Assembly (NCBI RefSeq): GCF_004362855.1
Contig: NZ_SNXW01000001.1
Location: 370,121-434,120 of the forward strand
Length of the DNA stretch: 64,000 nt
Origin: Aquabacterium commune
GTDB taxonomy: Bacteria > Pseudomonadota > Gammaproteobacteria > Burkholderiales > Burkholderiaceae_C
Direction: 5' to 3'
Below the pieces are notes generated by a model that did no database searches, was not told the origin of the DNA, and was given only the letters and a program-made list of their open reading frames with translations. Both the position numbers and the translations under genes were made by a program. The stretch's first letter is position 1. Every line of letters starts with the position of its first letter. Shown here one piece after another: positions 9,119-19,131 of the stretch.

Positions 9119-9978
9119 ACCTCGACAGCCCCTTGCAGCCACCCGCGGGTGCGCGCGCCGTCCACGTCACCGAGCACCGGGGGCACGGTGGCGCGCTGCA
9201 GCGCAGCGACTGGCTGGCCGAGGAGGTGCCCGTGGCCCTGGTGTTCAACGGCATCTCGCACGCCGTGATGATGGCCAGCCCGCAAGACCTCGAAGACTTC
9301 GCGCTCGGCTTCGGCCTGACCGAAGGCCTGCTGCTGAGCCCGGGCGAGCTGCACGGCGTGGAGGTGTTGCCCGTGGGGGACGACCCGCACATGGCCCAGG
9401 GCATCGAGGTGCAGATGGCCGTGTCCTCGGCCTGCGCCTGGCGGCTCAAGGGGCGCCGCCGCAGCTTGGAGGGCCGCACCGGCTGCGGTCTGTGCGGCAC
9501 CGACAGCCTGGCCGACGCCTGCCGCGCTGTGCCGACGCCAACGCCTCGGTCGGTCGCCCCACAGGCACTGGCGCTCGCCATGGCCAGCCTGCGCGACTGG
9601 CAACCCCTGCAGCAGCTCACGGGGGCCACGCACGCGGCCGCGTTCTGCGACCTGGACGGCGCCGTGCAGCTGGTGCGCGAAGACGTCGGTCGCCACAACG
9701 CCCTGGACAAGCTCGTGGGTGCCATGGTGCGGGCCCGCCTGGCGCCCGACACCGGCTTCATCGCCATCAGCAGCCGGGCCAGCTACGAGATGGTCCACAA
9801 AACAGCGATGGCCGGCGTCTCGGTGCTGGCCGCGGTGTCAGCGCCCACCGCGCGCGCCGTGGACACCGCCCTGGCCGCTGGCATCGCCCTGGCAGGCTTT
9901 GTGCGCGGCCAGGACTGCGTGGCCTACACCCACCCGGAACGCCTCCACCCCGAAGGCATCGGCCTGCACACGCCGTGA
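9115..9978 (+). CDS. fdhD: Formate dehydrogenase accessory sulfurtransferase FdhD (FdsC)
   Basis: A 287-residue FdhD-family protein. It transfers sulfur to the bis-MGD cofactor so that formate dehydrogenase becomes active. The mobile-loop cysteine pair is Cys124 and Cys127 in TGCGLCGTDS, and the conserved core REDVGRHNALDK and ISSRASYEMV, which bind the guanine ends of the cofactor, are intact. ATG at 9115 overlaps the fdsA stop (ATGA), placing it in the same transcript as the enzyme it matures. In fds operons this position is called fdsC. Confidence 0.95.
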   Translation: MNLDSPLQPPAGARAVHVTEHRGHGGALQRSDWLAEEVPVALVFNGISHAVMMASPQDLEDFALGFGLTEGLLLSPGELHGVEVLPVGDDPHMAQGIEVQMAVSSACAWRLKGRRRSLEGRTGCGLCGTDSLADACRAVPTPTPRSVAPQALALAMASLRDWQPLQQLTGATHAAAFCDLDGAVQLVREDVGRHNALDKLVGAMVRARLAPDTGFIAISSRASYEMVHKTAMAGVSVLAAVSAPTARAVDTALAAGIALAGFVRGQDCVAYTHPERLHPEGIGLHTP

Positions 9979-9996
9979 ACCCGAAAGGCCGTGACC

Positions 9997-10230
9997 ATGA
10001 ACACCGACCACCTCGTCCAGATGGCCAACCAGATTGGCAGCTTCTTCCAGTCTTTCCCGGATGCCGCCGAGGCCCGCCAGGGCATCGCCACCCACCTGCG
10101 CAAATTCTGGGAGCCGCGCATGCGCAAGCTCATCCTGGAACGCGCTCGGCAAGGCGAAGCCAGTGGCCTGGACGCGCTGGTACTGCAAGCCCTGCTGGAG
10201 CACCAGACCGCGCTGCAGCCCCAGGCATAA
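9997..10230 (+). CDS. fdsD: Formate dehydrogenase delta subunit
   Basis: A 77-residue protein of the FdsD family, recognisable by the Met-Ala-Asn-Gln-Ile start, the FPDAAEARQGIATHLRKFW core and the C-terminal helix. Family members associate with or help assemble soluble formate dehydrogenase and are not redox active; no cysteine is present. ATG at 9997 follows GAAAGG; the in-frame GTG at 9991 is too close to that site. It is last in the operon. Its stop lies two bases from the stop of the convergent regulator gene, so no terminator fits between them. Confidence 0.93.
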   Translation: MNTDHLVQMANQIGSFFQSFPDAAEARQGIATHLRKFWEPRMRKLILERARQGEASGLDALVLQALLEHQTALQPQA

Positions 10231-10232
10231 CC

Positions 10233-11006
10233 TCATTGGGTTAGCAGCCTCACATCCGAAGCCATGGCACAGGCCTGCGTGCGGTTGCTGACGTGCAGTT
10301 TCTGCCGCACGCTCTCGACCTGGTTCTTGATGGTGTGTTCGCTGCGCCCGCAGATGCGCGCGATTTCCCAGTTGGTCTTGCCCTGGCACATCCAGTGCAG
10401 CACCACGCGCTCACGCTCGGTCAGGCGCTCGAGCCAGGCCGGCTGCTTGTCTTCGCCCATGTCCTCGGCAAACAAGGCCCGCTGCAGGGCCAGGGCCATG
10501 TGCGGCGTCAACAGGCGCAGCAGCGCTTCGGTCTGCTCGCCCGGGGTGTCTTCCATGCGCGACAAACAGAAGTAGCTGGCCGAGCGCGAGCTGTGGTCCA
10601 GCACGCCGTGGGCGGCCATGTTGTGCAAGCCCATGTCGTGGAACACCTCGTGCCAGCGGGTGTCGCCCAGGCTGGCCGTGTCTTGCGCACGCACGAGCTG
10701 GGGCTTGCGCTGCAGCGCCCATCGCCCGATGACCGGGCTGCGAAAGCGCCCGCCCTCCAGGGTCAAGGCGTCGAAATAGCCTGGGGGCCAGCCCTGCTGC
10801 AGGACCCGGCGCAGCACCACGCCTTCCCGATCGGTGCGCAGCACACCACATGCCATGCTGGCGTGGGGCAACACGGCCTGCAAAGGGCCCGTGGCCCAGG
10901 CCAGGAAATCGGACTGGGTGGCCACATCTTCAAGGGCCTGCTGCAGCGCGATGACGCGCAACAAGGTGCTCGCTTCGGGCTGAGGGCATGGGGCGGTGTA
11001 CGGCAT
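10233..11006 (-). CDS. LuxR-type regulator, EpsA-like
   Basis: A 257-residue protein when started at the ATG at 11006, which is preceded by GGAG at a good distance. The N-terminal part (about 15-180) is a GAF/autoinducer-like sensor without a recognisable ligand pocket; the C-terminal part is a LuxR HTH (LTERERVVLHWMCQGKTNWEI, then GRSEHTIKNQVESVRQKL). The overall pattern resembles the EpsA regulators linked to exopolysaccharide loci in Burkholderiales, but no exopolysaccharide gene lies nearby. It ends tail to tail with fdsD. The target is unknown; the P450 gene 156 bases upstream on the same strand is a weak candidate for a functional link. Confidence 0.8.
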   Translation of the reverse strand: MPYTAPCPQPEASTLLRVIALQQALEDVATQSDFLAWATGPLQAVLPHASMACGVLRTDREGVVLRRVLQQGWPPGYFDALTLEGGRFRSPVIGRWALQRKPQLVRAQDTASLGDTRWHEVFHDMGLHNMAAHGVLDHSSRSASYFCLSRMEDTPGEQTEALLRLLTPHMALALQRALFAEDMGEDKQPAWLERLTERERVVLHWMCQGKTNWEIARICGRSEHTIKNQVESVRQKLHVSNRTQACAMASDVRLLTQ

Positions 11007-11162
11007 GTCGGGTCTCCAATGCCGTGTTTTACGGATGCCGCTGCGCGGCAGATGCATCGGAAACCCTGGCAGACACCCCCTGAACGGGTTATGACTCAGC
11101 CAAATTCATCGACAGATGGCGCCAAACACCCGAAAGCGACCTCTCACGCCCAGGTGAGCACC

Positions 11163-12659
11163 TCAAGCCGCGGTCCGCCGCCTCACGCGCATCTTCAAAC
11201 CCACGGGCACCATGGTCAGGGCCATGTGCTCTTGCGCAGGGCGACCGTCCGGTGTGTCCACGGCGGCAATGTCGAAGGTCTGCAGCAGCATGGCCGCGGC
11301 GAGCTTGATCTCCAGCATCGCCAGGAAACGCCCTGGGCAGATGCGCGGGCCCGCACCGAAAGGCATGGACACCCGCTTGGCCGAGGCCGGCGCCAGGTGC
11401 TCGGCCTCGGGCAGCCAGCGCTCGGGCAGGAAGCGCTCGGCCTGGGGGAAGACCTCGTCGCGCACCGTGTCGTGGCGCATCACCAGCAGCACCGGGGTGC
11501 CTGCGCGGATGGGCACGCCGGCCACCTCGGTGTCCTTGAGCGCCTCGACCAGGTTGAAGGGCCCCACCGGTTTGAGGCGCATGCTTTCGTGGATGCAGGC
11601 CTCCAGCCAGTCGAGCTGGGCCAGGTGCTCGGGCGTCCACTGCGCCATCGGCAGGGGGCCTTCGGGCGTGGCCAGCAGGCGGTCGATCTCCTCGCGGGCG
11701 CGGGCCAGGGCGACGGGGTTGCGCCAGAGCTGCTCGATCATCCACGACAAGCTGGTGGCGGTGGTGTCTTCGCCGGCCAGCAGCATGGTGAACACATTGC
11801 CGGCCACGTCCTCGTCGCTCATGCCGCTGTCGGGGGCGTCGGCGGCCACCAGCATCGCCTCCAGCAGGTTTTGCGGCGCGGCACGGCGCTCAGGCGCTTG
11901 CAGGCGCACACGGGCCTGGGCCATGAAGTCGCGGATGGCGCCATTGACCAAGCGCATGCTCTCGTCGAGCGCACGGTCGCGAGGCAGCTTGACGACCTGC
12001 CAGTACGGCACCAGGGCGTGGGCGCGTCGCCAGATGGTGGGGAAGATTTTGTCGAGGTGGCGCTGGATGACGTCGTCGTTGGACTGCAAGGTGTTGACGT
12101 CAACCCCGAAGGCCAGGCCGGAGATGGCGTCCACCGTGAAGCGCATCAGGTCGGCCTGCAGGTCGATGTCCTGGGCGCCTTCGGTGGCCTGGTCTGCCGT
12201 GTGCAGCCAGCGCGCGCGCAAGCAGTGCGCCACGTTCAGCAGCGCAGGGAAGTAGGTGCGCACCTGCTGCGGCGCAAAGCTGGCCATGACCATGCGGCGC
12301 TGGCGGGCCCAGTGCTCACCCTCGGCCACGAAGACGCCATCGGGGATGCCCATCTCCCGCATGATGGCCTGCATGCGCGAGGGCCGGCGGAAGGTCTCGG
12401 GGCGTTCGCGCAGCAACTGGCCGATGAGGTCGGTGTCGGCCACCACCATCACGTGGAAACCGGCCAGGCGCACCTGCATCAGCGGGCCATGGACCTTGAC
12501 CCAGTCTTCCATGTTCTGGTGCATGCGGTGCAGGCTGACCTGCAAGGCGTTGCCCACCACGGGCCAGGGTGGCGGCCCGGGCAGGTCGCTGAACCGGCGG
12601 GGCGGGGCCTGGGTGCTGACAGCTGCGGACTCAGGCGCTTCAAGTGTGGCGTGCTTCAT
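11163..12659 (-). CDS. Cytochrome P450
   Basis: A 498-residue heme monooxygenase. The N-terminal proline-rich stretch DLPGPPPWPVVGNAL is present without a membrane anchor, so it is probably cytoplasmic. The I-helix oxygen-activation motif is AGEDTTATS, the K-helix ExxR is ESMR, and the heme loop FGAGPRICPGR carries the thiolate ligand Cys441. The sequence type is closer to the CYP4/CYP102-like class II proteins than to camphor-type P450s. No ferredoxin or reductase gene is adjacent, so its redox partner must be elsewhere. It is divergent from the AraC-type regulator gene across 105 bases. The substrate cannot be told from sequence; fatty acid or hydrocarbon hydroxylation is a guess. Confidence 0.93.
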   Translation of the reverse strand: MKHATLEAPESAAVSTQAPPRRFSDLPGPPPWPVVGNALQVSLHRMHQNMEDWVKVHGPLMQVRLAGFHVMVVADTDLIGQLLRERPETFRRPSRMQAIMREMGIPDGVFVAEGEHWARQRRMVMASFAPQQVRTYFPALLNVAHCLRARWLHTADQATEGAQDIDLQADLMRFTVDAISGLAFGVDVNTLQSNDDVIQRHLDKIFPTIWRRAHALVPYWQVVKLPRDRALDESMRLVNGAIRDFMAQARVRLQAPERRAAPQNLLEAMLVAADAPDSGMSDEDVAGNVFTMLLAGEDTTATSLSWMIEQLWRNPVALARAREEIDRLLATPEGPLPMAQWTPEHLAQLDWLEACIHESMRLKPVGPFNLVEALKDTEVAGVPIRAGTPVLLVMRHDTVRDEVFPQAERFLPERWLPEAEHLAPASAKRVSMPFGAGPRICPGRFLAMLEIKLAAAMLLQTFDIAAVDTPDGRPAQEHMALTMVPVGLKMRVRRRTAA

Positions 12660-12764
12660 GGTGACCGACTGTGCCGCCTGGTAAGGCGGATGTCATTGGC
12701 CGCACACGCCAGTGGCTTGTCTTCTGGTGCCAGCAGGGCCTGTCGCTGATCTACCATCGGCGCT

Positions 12765-13955
12765 GTGAGCCACCCTCCCGCCACCCCCTCTCCGTCTTCC
12801 TCGCCTTCCCAGCCTGCCCCCTCCTGCGGGCTGGGCTTTGCCGCCAGCTACGCCCGCCTGGTGGCCGACCACGTGCGCGCTCGCGACCTCGACCCGCGCC
12901 CCGTGCTGGCCGCCTTGGGATTGGACCTGGCTTCGGACGACGCCGACGGCAGCACGCCAGCATTGCCCGACAACCCCATCGGGGGCAGCGATGCCAGCAC
13001 GCGCTGGGTGCCGGCCACCCGCCTGGCCGAGGGCCTCGCCGTGGCCGCCGAGCTGTGCGGTGACCCGCACACCGCCTTGCACATCGCGCAGCAGGTGCGC
13101 CCGGCCAACATGGGCGCCTTGGGCTACACCTTGATCAGCTGCGCCGCTTTCGAGAACGGCCTGGCCCTGTTCGAGCGCCTGCAAGGCCTGATCTGCACCC
13201 AGGTGCGCGCGGTGCACGTGCTGCAAGGCGAGCGCATCCGCAGCCGCCTGGAGCCCCTGGGCGAGGTGCCCCGCGACACCGCGCTGTGGACCTTCGCCCT
13301 GGCCACCCGCCTGGCCTTTGCGCGCTGGGTGTCGGGCCGCCACCTGGTGCTCGACGCCGTCTGGCTGCCCTGCACCGCCCCGGCCGACCCGGCGCCGCTG
13401 CAGGCCTATTTCGGCTGCCCCCTGCACTTCGATGCCGACGTGGCCAGCGAACTGGCGCCCGCCGCCTGGCTGAACCTGCCCAACCCGCACGCCGACCCGC
13501 ACATGCACCGCCTCATGAGCGCCGTGACCGACCAGCAATGGGCGCAGCAGGCGCACGACGGCAGCCGCCTGGCCACGGTGCTGCGCCAGCACATTGCCGC
13601 GCGCCTGCAAGCCGGTCACCTGCCCCTGCTGGAAGACCTGGCCCCCGCGGTCGAGGCCGATCTGGGCACCTCGCCGCGGCAGCTGCAGCGCCGCCTGGCC
13701 GAGCAACACCTCAGCTTCAAGGACCTGGTCGAGCAGGTCCGCCGCGACCAGGTGCTCCACGAATTGCGCCACACCACCCTGCCCCTGGCCGACATCGCCC
13801 AGCGCGCCGCCTACGCCGAACCCAGCTCCCTGCACCGCGCCGTGCGCCGCTGGACGGGGCTCACGCCCCTGGCCGTGCGCCAAGGCCACGCCGCGTCGGG
13901 GACAATCGACACCGCCCTACCTCCGTCAGCATCGCCCCCCACATCGCCCCCATGA
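12765..13955 (+). CDS. AraC-family transcriptional regulator (OruR-type N-terminal domain)
   Basis: A 396-residue regulator starting with GTG. The long N-terminal domain (about 30-240) resembles the arabinose-binding-like domain of the OruR/ArgR-type AraC group (LAEGLAVAAELCGDPHTAL and NMGALGYTLISCAAFENGL). The C-terminal AraC HTH includes LGTSPRQLQRRLAEQHLSFK and LADIAQRAAYAEPSSLHRAV. It is divergent from the P450 gene and may control it. Its stop overlaps the start of the DUF2185 gene (ATGA), so it is probably cotranscribed with the small-gene cluster downstream, an unusual pairing. No ATG lies in a usable position upstream, which makes the exact start uncertain; the first 25 residues are Ser/Pro-rich. 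Confidence 0.88.
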   Translation: MSHPPATPSPSSSPSQPAPSCGLGFAASYARLVADHVRARDLDPRPVLAALGLDLASDDADGSTPALPDNPIGGSDASTRWVPATRLAEGLAVAAELCGDPHTALHIAQQVRPANMGALGYTLISCAAFENGLALFERLQGLICTQVRAVHVLQGERIRSRLEPLGEVPRDTALWTFALATRLAFARWVSGRHLVLDAVWLPCTAPADPAPLQAYFGCPLHFDADVASELAPAAWLNLPNPHADPHMHRLMSAVTDQQWAQQAHDGSRLATVLRQHIAARLQAGHLPLLEDLAPAVEADLGTSPRQLQRRLAEQHLSFKDLVEQVRRDQVLHELRHTTLPLADIAQRAAYAEPSSLHRAVRRWTGLTPLAVRQGHAASGTIDTALPPSASPPTSPP

Positions 13956-14302
13956 GCAAGAAACTCCACATCGCCGCCGAAGACATCCGGCCCCTGGCCA
14001 CCGGCCTGGGCACCTGCATCGCCACCGACAAGATCACCGTGGCCGGCCTGCCCGTGCGCTTCATGTACCGCGAAGACCCCATCGGCCAGAACGACAGCGG
14101 CTGGCGCTTCCTGGCCGGCACCGAGAGCGATGCCTACATGGAGAACGCCAAGAACCAGGGTGCTTACGACGTGAACATCCTCGCCAACCTGGACCCGTCC
14201 ATCATCCCCTTCCTGCAGGCGCCCATCGGCGCGGCCTTCCAGAAGATCGAAGCCGGCGGCACCTTCGAAGAAGCCGGCGACTGGGAACCCGACGAGGACT
14301 GA
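13952..14302 (+). CDS. DUF2185 family protein
   Basis: A 116-residue acidic protein with the pattern of DUF2185 (Imm33-like) proteins: VRFMYREDP, then GWRFLAGTESDAYM and YDVNILANLDPSIIPFL. In other bacteria this fold occurs as an immunity protein or as a free-standing protein of unknown role. No toxin gene is next to it here, so an immunity function is not supported. The ATG overlaps the AraC-type gene stop by four bases and the next gene starts six bases after its stop. Confidence 0.82.
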   Translation: MSKKLHIAAEDIRPLATGLGTCIATDKITVAGLPVRFMYREDPIGQNDSGWRFLAGTESDAYMENAKNQGAYDVNILANLDPSIIPFLQAPIGAAFQKIEAGGTFEEAGDWEPDED

Positions 14303-14308
14303 GCCGCC

Positions 14309-15178
14309 ATGCCGCCTTCCAGCCGCCTGCACGCCGAATGGCTGCGCCTGTACGCTGCGGACACCACGGCTGACCCCACGGCCACGCCCGCGCTCGTCGA
14401 TGCCCAAGGCCGCACCCGCACCCTGGTGCTGGCGCTGGGGCGCCCGGCCGACTGGGCCACGCTGTCGGCCGTGTGGCAAGCGGTGCAGGCCGAAGGCGGG
14501 CTGCCGGCGCCGGGCATCGCGGTGTCCGGCACCGACAGCTTCCATCTGTGGTTCTCCCTGGCCGAAGCGGTGCCTGTGGCCGAGGCCCACGCCTTCCTGC
14601 GCGCCCTGTGCCAGCGCTGCCTGGGCCACATCGGTGCCGCACGGCTGAGCTTGCTGCCTGCCTTGGACGATGCCTCGGTGTCGCACGGCGCACAAGCTGC
14701 CACCCTGGGTGGCACCGCCGTCGGCGCCCAGGTCGGCACCCAAATCGTCACCCAGGTCGGCCCTCATCACGCCGCCGCCATCCCGGCCCAGCAAGGCGAG
14801 GCCGAGCAATGGTCGGCCTTCGTGGCGCCCGACCTCGCGCCCATGTTCAATGGGGCACCGTGGCTCGACCTGCCGCCCAGCCCGGAGGGCCAGGCCGAGC
14901 TGCTGTCGCGCTTGCGCAGCATCCAGCCGACCGAATGGCGCGCAGCGCAAGCCTGGCTGCATGACGCAGGTGGTGCAGGTCTTGCCAGCGGCGCGCATGC
15001 TGCGCCGACAGACACCGCCGCACACCTCGCAGCACACCTCGCTGCGCCAGCGCCAGGCAGCGGCGCCCTCGGCCCGCACGCCTTCCTGCGCCAGGTCATG
15101 AACGATGCCTCGGTGCCATTGGCCCTGCGCATCGAAGCGGCCAAGGCGCTGCTGCCGCACACCCCGCCATGCCCTTGA
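14309..15178 (+). CDS. Hypothetical protein, possible degenerate primase-polymerase fold
   Basis: A 289-residue protein I do not recognise with confidence. The segment LPAPGIAVSGTDSFHLWFSL (about residues 65-85) resembles the Ser-Gly...His-hydrophobic strand of archaeo-eukaryotic-type primase domains, and a later stretch (APWLDLPPSPEGQAELLSRL, about 185-205) is well conserved in style. The acidic metal ligands expected in an active primase are not visible (LVLALGRP where a DxD would be expected). The central part, about 115-155, is Ala/Gly/Thr-rich and low in complexity, as is 215-250. Its stop overlaps the YigZ gene by ten bases. The function is unknown; the primase comparison is inference from short motifs. 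Confidence 0.7.
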   Translation: MPPSSRLHAEWLRLYAADTTADPTATPALVDAQGRTRTLVLALGRPADWATLSAVWQAVQAEGGLPAPGIAVSGTDSFHLWFSLAEAVPVAEAHAFLRALCQRCLGHIGAARLSLLPALDDASVSHGAQAATLGGTAVGAQVGTQIVTQVGPHHAAAIPAQQGEAEQWSAFVAPDLAPMFNGAPWLDLPPSPEGQAELLSRLRSIQPTEWRAAQAWLHDAGGAGLASGAHAAPTDTAAHLAAHLAAPAPGSGALGPHAFLRQVMNDASVPLALRIEAAKALLPHTPPCP

Positions 15179-15774
15179 GCCTGGCCAGCCCGGTTCACAG
15201 CGAGCTGGTCATCAAGAAAAGCCGCTTCATCGGCTGCGTGCAGGCCGTGGCCGACCGCGCAGAAGCCCAACAGGTGGTGGCCCGCCTGTGGGCCGAGCAC
15301 CCCACCGCCACCCATGTGTGCTGGGCCTTGCTGGCAGGGGGCCAGTCGGCCGCGGTGGATGACGGCGAACCCAGCGGCACCGCCGGGCGACCCATGCTCG
15401 AAGTGCTGCGCCGGCAGGACCTCGAAGGCGTGCTGGCCACCGTGGTGCGCTATTTCGGCGGCGTGCAGCTGGGCGCAGGCGGCCTGGTGCGCGCCTACAC
15501 CGACAGCGTGGCCCAGGCCCTGCTCAAGGCCGAGAAGGTGCCCATCACGCGGCACTGCACCGCGTCCTGCCGCGTGCCGTACGCGCTGGAAGGCCTGCTG
15601 CGGCGCGAGCTCGATGCGCATGGCGCGCAGTTGCTGGACGTGGCCCATGGCGACGATGTGAGCGTCACCTTCAGCCTGCCAGACAGCGCGCTCGCACCTC
15701 TCCGAACACGCTTGAACGACGCCGCACACGGCCGCATCGCCTGGACGACCGAGGAGGCCCACGGTGAACCCTGA
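15169..15774 (+). CDS. YigZ/IMPACT family protein
   Basis: A 201-residue member of the YigZ (UPF0029/IMPACT) family. The N-terminal IMPACT domain is clear: KKSRFIGCVQAV, DDGEPSGTAGRPML and VRYFGGVQLGAGGLVRAYTD. The C-terminal ferredoxin-like domain follows. Eukaryotic IMPACT restrains GCN2 during stress; the bacterial role is not settled, with ribosome or elongation-factor-related functions proposed. The start lies inside the end of the preceding gene and the stop overlaps the DUF3820 gene, so translation is probably coupled. Confidence 0.94.
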   Translation: MPLSLASPVHSELVIKKSRFIGCVQAVADRAEAQQVVARLWAEHPTATHVCWALLAGGQSAAVDDGEPSGTAGRPMLEVLRRQDLEGVLATVVRYFGGVQLGAGGLVRAYTDSVAQALLKAEKVPITRHCTASCRVPYALEGLLRRELDAHGAQLLDVAHGDDVSVTFSLPDSALAPLRTRLNDAAHGRIAWTTEEAHGEP

Positions 15775-15979
15775 AGACCTGCTCAAACTGGTCACCCACA
15801 CCATGCCCTTTGGCAAGCACAAGGGCGTGGTGCTGGCCGACCTGCCCGGCAACTACCTGAATTGGTTCGCGCGGGAGGGCTTCCCCAAAGGCGAGATCGG
15901 CCGGCTGCTGGCGCTGATGCAGGAGATCGACCACAACGGCCTGAGCGGGTTGCTCAAACCGCTGCGCCCGGGCCGCTGA
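15764..15979 (+). CDS. DUF3820 family protein
   Basis: A 71-residue protein with the DUF3820 signature MPFGKHKGVVLADLPGNYL followed by NWFAREGFPKGEIG. Members of this family resemble a domain attached to DNA exonucleases and quorum-related proteins, but no activity is established. The GTG start overlaps the yigZ stop by eleven bases. It is the last gene of the AraC-to-DUF3820 cluster and is convergent with the isomerase gene 59 bases away. Confidence 0.88.
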   Translation: MNPEDLLKLVTHTMPFGKHKGVVLADLPGNYLNWFAREGFPKGEIGRLLALMQEIDHNGLSGLLKPLRPGR

Positions 15980-16038
15980 AACCCCGATGAGGCGCGGTGA
16001 AGCACGGTGAAGGGCGTCGAGGCCCGCCGCGCGGCGCC

Positions 16039-16869
16039 TCAGTCCTTGAACTCGGGCGTCTGCTTGGCCATGGAGGCCATCATCGCCGTCGTCAGGTCCT
16101 TGGACATCAGCATGGCCGCGTTCCAGCTGGCGATGTGCTGCAGGCCATCGGCCACGCTGTGGTCGCGGGTGTGGTTCAGCACTTCCTTGGTGCCGCGGAT
16201 GGACAGCGGCGACTTGGCCGCGATCTGCAGCGCGATCTCGCGCACGCCGGCATGCAGGTCATCACGCGACTCGAACACCCGGTTGACCAGGCCGATGCGC
16301 AGGGCCTCCTCGGCGTCCACCTTGCGGCCGGTGTAGGCCAGCTCGCGCACCAGGCCCTGGCTGCCGATGATTTTGGGCAGGCGCTGCAGCGTGCCCACAT
16401 CGGCCACCATGCCGATGTCGATTTCCTTGATGGTGAAGTAGGCGTCTGCCGAGCAATAGCGCATGTCGGCGCAGCTCACCAGGTCCACGCCCCCGCCGAC
16501 GCAACCCGAATGGATGGCGGCCAGCACCGGCTTGCGGCAGCGCTCCAGGCTGGTCAGCGTGTCTTGCAGTTCGAGGATGAGGGCGCGCAGCTTCTCGCGC
16601 ATGCGGCCGTCGCAGTCGTCCTGGATCTGGCCTTGCAGGCCCATCATCATCGTCAGGTCGATGCCGGAGGTGAAGTGCTTGCCCTCGCCCTGCAGCACCA
16701 CGGCGCGCACACCGGGCGTGCGGTCGGCCCACTGCATGGCCGAGCGGATGTCCTGCCACATCTGCCAGTTCATGGCATTGGCCTTGTCAGGCCGGTTCAG
16801 GGTGACGGTGGCGACCTTGTCGGCCAGCGACAGGCGGAGGGTTTCGAGCGTGGGGATGGCGTCTGACAT
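16039..16869 (-). CDS. Crotonase-family delta3,5-delta2,4-dienoyl-CoA isomerase
   Basis: A 276-residue crotonase. The stretch GGGVDLVSCADMRY followed by KEIDIGMVADVGTLQRLPK matches the ECH1-type isomerase signature, including the three acidic residues (Asp in GGGVD, Glu in KEID, Asp in ADVG) that define delta3,5-delta2,4-dienoyl-CoA isomerase rather than hydratase. The oxyanion-hole region HFTSGIDL is intact. The enzyme shifts a conjugated diene so that 2,4-dienoyl-CoA reductase can act. It lies 41 bases downstream of fadH on the same strand, which fits this pathway. The start at 16869 follows GAGGAG. Confidence 0.88.
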   Translation of the reverse strand: MSDAIPTLETLRLSLADKVATVTLNRPDKANAMNWQMWQDIRSAMQWADRTPGVRAVVLQGEGKHFTSGIDLTMMMGLQGQIQDDCDGRMREKLRALILELQDTLTSLERCRKPVLAAIHSGCVGGGVDLVSCADMRYCSADAYFTIKEIDIGMVADVGTLQRLPKIIGSQGLVRELAYTGRKVDAEEALRIGLVNRVFESRDDLHAGVREIALQIAAKSPLSIRGTKEVLNHTRDHSVADGLQHIASWNAAMLMSKDLTTAMMASMAKQTPEFKD

Positions 16870-16910
16870 GGGGGTCTCCTCGCGGTCAATATGGGTCGAT
16901 CAGGGTCGGC

Positions 16911-19100
<2,190 letters not shown>

Positions 19101-19131
19101 ACCGGAGTGCCCGCCGTTTAGACTGCACCCC

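Noticed and set aside
13952-14302. DUF2185 protein as immunity protein of a secreted toxin
   Set aside because: No toxin, Rhs, VgrG or PAAR gene is adjacent, and the secretion locus is about 10 kb away.
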